DNA of 63,921 nt from CAYOHG01 sp964465125. Lineage in GTDB: Bacteria > Planctomycetota > Phycisphaerae > UBA1845 > Fen-1342. Both the position numbers and the translations under genes were made by a program. How positions within the stretch are numbered: position 1 is the stretch's first letter; each line of letters begins with the position of its first letter. The notes beneath the pieces are model-generated. The model saw only the letters and a program-made list of their open reading frames with translations, ran no database searches and was not told where the DNA came from. This document shows, piece by piece, positions 62,966 through 63,921 of the stretch. The stretch is taken from positions 1 to 63,921 of the forward strand of contig CAYXIO010000020.1 in the NCBI GenBank assembly GCA_964465125.1, read 5' to 3'.

Positions 62966-63921
62966 TCAATCGTCCTCGTCTTCGAGGCCGTCGTCGTCGA
63001 CTCCGCCGTGCTCGTCGAGGCGCAGCCCCAGCGCCGCCAGACCGCGGCCGTGGGCGCCGGCGAATTCCCGCGGATACGCCTCCTCGCCGCGCACCGAGTG
63101 CCACAGCACGCGATTGAAGAGATCCTCCTCGGCGGCGTCCGGCTTGCTGAGATTCAACCGGGCCGTCCACTCGTAGAGCCGCTGCTTCTGCGGCGCCGCG
63201 CTCGACTTCGCGGGATTCAGCTCGTCCAGCGGCACCTGATTAGGCAGCGCGGTGAAGGGCGTGAGATCGGGCTGGTTCGTGAAGCACGACGTCATCAGCG
63301 GAGCGAGCGCGTAGAGCTGGTTGGCCGCGTTGCAGCCGAGCATCCGCTCCATCGTGTGCACGACCGAAGCCTGGTTGTAGAACTCGCTGATCACCTCGCC
63401 GCGCTTCGTGTATGGGCTGATCACCAGGCAGGTCGAGCGGTGACCGTCGACGTGGTCCCAGCCGTTCTGCGGGTCGTCCTCGATCACGAAGATGCACAGC
63501 TTCGGCCAGAAGCGGGAGCGGCTGAGCGCCTCCGCGATTCGCCCGAGCGCCAGGTCGTTATCCGCGACGCACGCGCGCGGCGTCGGCTCGCCCGCTGAGA
63601 CGCCGCTGGTGTGGTCCTGCGGCAAATACATCACGATGAAGTTGGGCAGCCCGCCGCTCTGTTCGAACGTGTGCAGCTCGCTGAGAAAAACGTCCGCCCG
63701 CACCTGGTCGGGGATGCTCATGTTCCAGCCGGGGTAGTCCGGGTGACTGTAGCGCAACACGTTCGCGACTCCGATGTTGTGCTTGAACTTCACGGCGCCG
63801 GCGCGGGTCTTCCAGTCTTCGTAGACGGTAGTCCAGCTCTTCCTGCTGCCCTGCGGCACTTCGAATTCGGCCTGATCGAACTCGCCGAGCCGGGCCACGC
63901 GCGCGCTGGTGGCACGCATCC
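62966..63921 (-). CDS. Phosphoesterase/alkaline phosphatase-like protein, C-terminal part
   Basis: The gene enters from the right edge, so its N-terminus is missing. The visible 318 or so residues include YLPQDHTSGVSAGEPTP, IFVIEDDPQNGWDHVDGHR and ISPYTKRGEVISEFYNQ, characteristic of the phosphoesterase (PF04185-like) domain found in proteins that often carry an N-terminal YncE-like beta-propeller. The DD and DHVDGHR motifs supply metal ligands. The C-terminus is acidic (ending GLEDEDD). The ATG-like codon at 63919 is probably internal. The substrate is unknown; relatives are extracytoplasmic phosphatases or phospholipase C-like enzymes. Confidence 0.82.
   Translation of the reverse strand, partial: MRATSARVARLGEFDQAEFEVPQGSRKSWTTVYEDWKTRAGAVKFKHNIGVANVLRYSHPDYPGWNMSIPDQVRADVFLSELHTFEQSGGLPNFIVMYLPQDHTSGVSAGEPTPRACVADNDLALGRIAEALSRSRFWPKLCIFVIEDDPQNGWDHVDGHRSTCLVISPYTKRGEVISEFYNQASVVHTMERMLGCNAANQLYALAPLMTSCFTNQPDLTPFTALPNQVPLDELNPAKSSAAPQKQRLYEWTARLNLSKPDAAEEDLFNRVLWHSVRGEEAYPREFAGAHGRGLAALGLRLDEHGGVDDDGLEDEDD

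Overview
This is a GC-rich, gene-dense chromosomal stretch, most likely from a Planctomycetota bacterium of the Phycisphaerae type. That is an inference from gene content: Hanks-type kinases fused to membrane or CHASE2 parts, large secreted proteins ending in paired dockerin-like EF-hand repeats (consensus GDLDGDG.VDL.DLS.LL..FG), prepilin-like proteins with an H-X9-DG-like C-terminal motif, an FGE-like protein, FG-GAP/ASPIC proteins and multihaem cytochromes. BamA, SecG and lipoprotein signals indicate a diderm envelope. I saw no rRNA, tRNA or CRISPR array.

Layout. 1-717: the end of an IS3-family element abutting a nucleotidyltransferase gene. 766-9203: a signalling block (membrane Ser/Thr kinase, FHA protein, CHASE2 Ser/Thr kinase, GAF/SpoIIE phosphatase), with a very small self-contained transcription unit at about 4988-5244 coding for a 27-residue hydrophobic peptide. 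9362-16317: a 3D-domain protein followed by housekeeping genes (tpiA, secG, yicC, tatD, a sugar epimerase, alr, queA). 16630-25127: secreted proteins, namely an FGE-like dockerin protein, a C39-peptidase-like dockerin protein, a zinc-ribbon protein, and a tandem pair of M14 carboxypeptidase-like proteins of which one has lost its catalytic residues. 25220-34078: 5-oxoprolinase, a SulP transporter, and pyruvate phosphate dikinase with a Lys/Ala-rich tail. 34490-39594: a giant twin beta-propeller gene broken by a one-base frameshift and a smaller propeller protein, both with dockerin-like ends. 40117-49148: a class IV aminotransferase with a large insertion, bamA, a class I glutamine amidotransferase, an octahaem cytochrome lipoprotein and acs. 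49545-58941: two pseudopilins, an FG-GAP dockerin protein, a phosphate-binding-like dockerin protein and a pentahaem cytochrome carrying a dockerin-like tail. 59194-63921: hutI, a small lipoprotein, a hypothetical protein, a CysQ/HAL2-like phosphatase and the C-terminal part of a phosphoesterase running off the window.

How it fits together. Seven secreted proteins here share the same C-terminal dockerin-like pair while differing completely upstream (FGE, C39 protease, propellers, FG-GAP, solute-binding, multihaem cytochrome). This suggests a common surface-sorting or assembly tag; no cohesin is visible in the window. Transcription signals are often readable: several sigma70-like promoters, a recurring GCCCTATAAT/GCCCTATACT -10 box, and hairpins followed by short T tracts at the ends of minus-strand genes. 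Many start codons were moved downstream of the longest open frame to the codon with a Shine-Dalgarno sequence or signal peptide; the reasons are given entry by entry.
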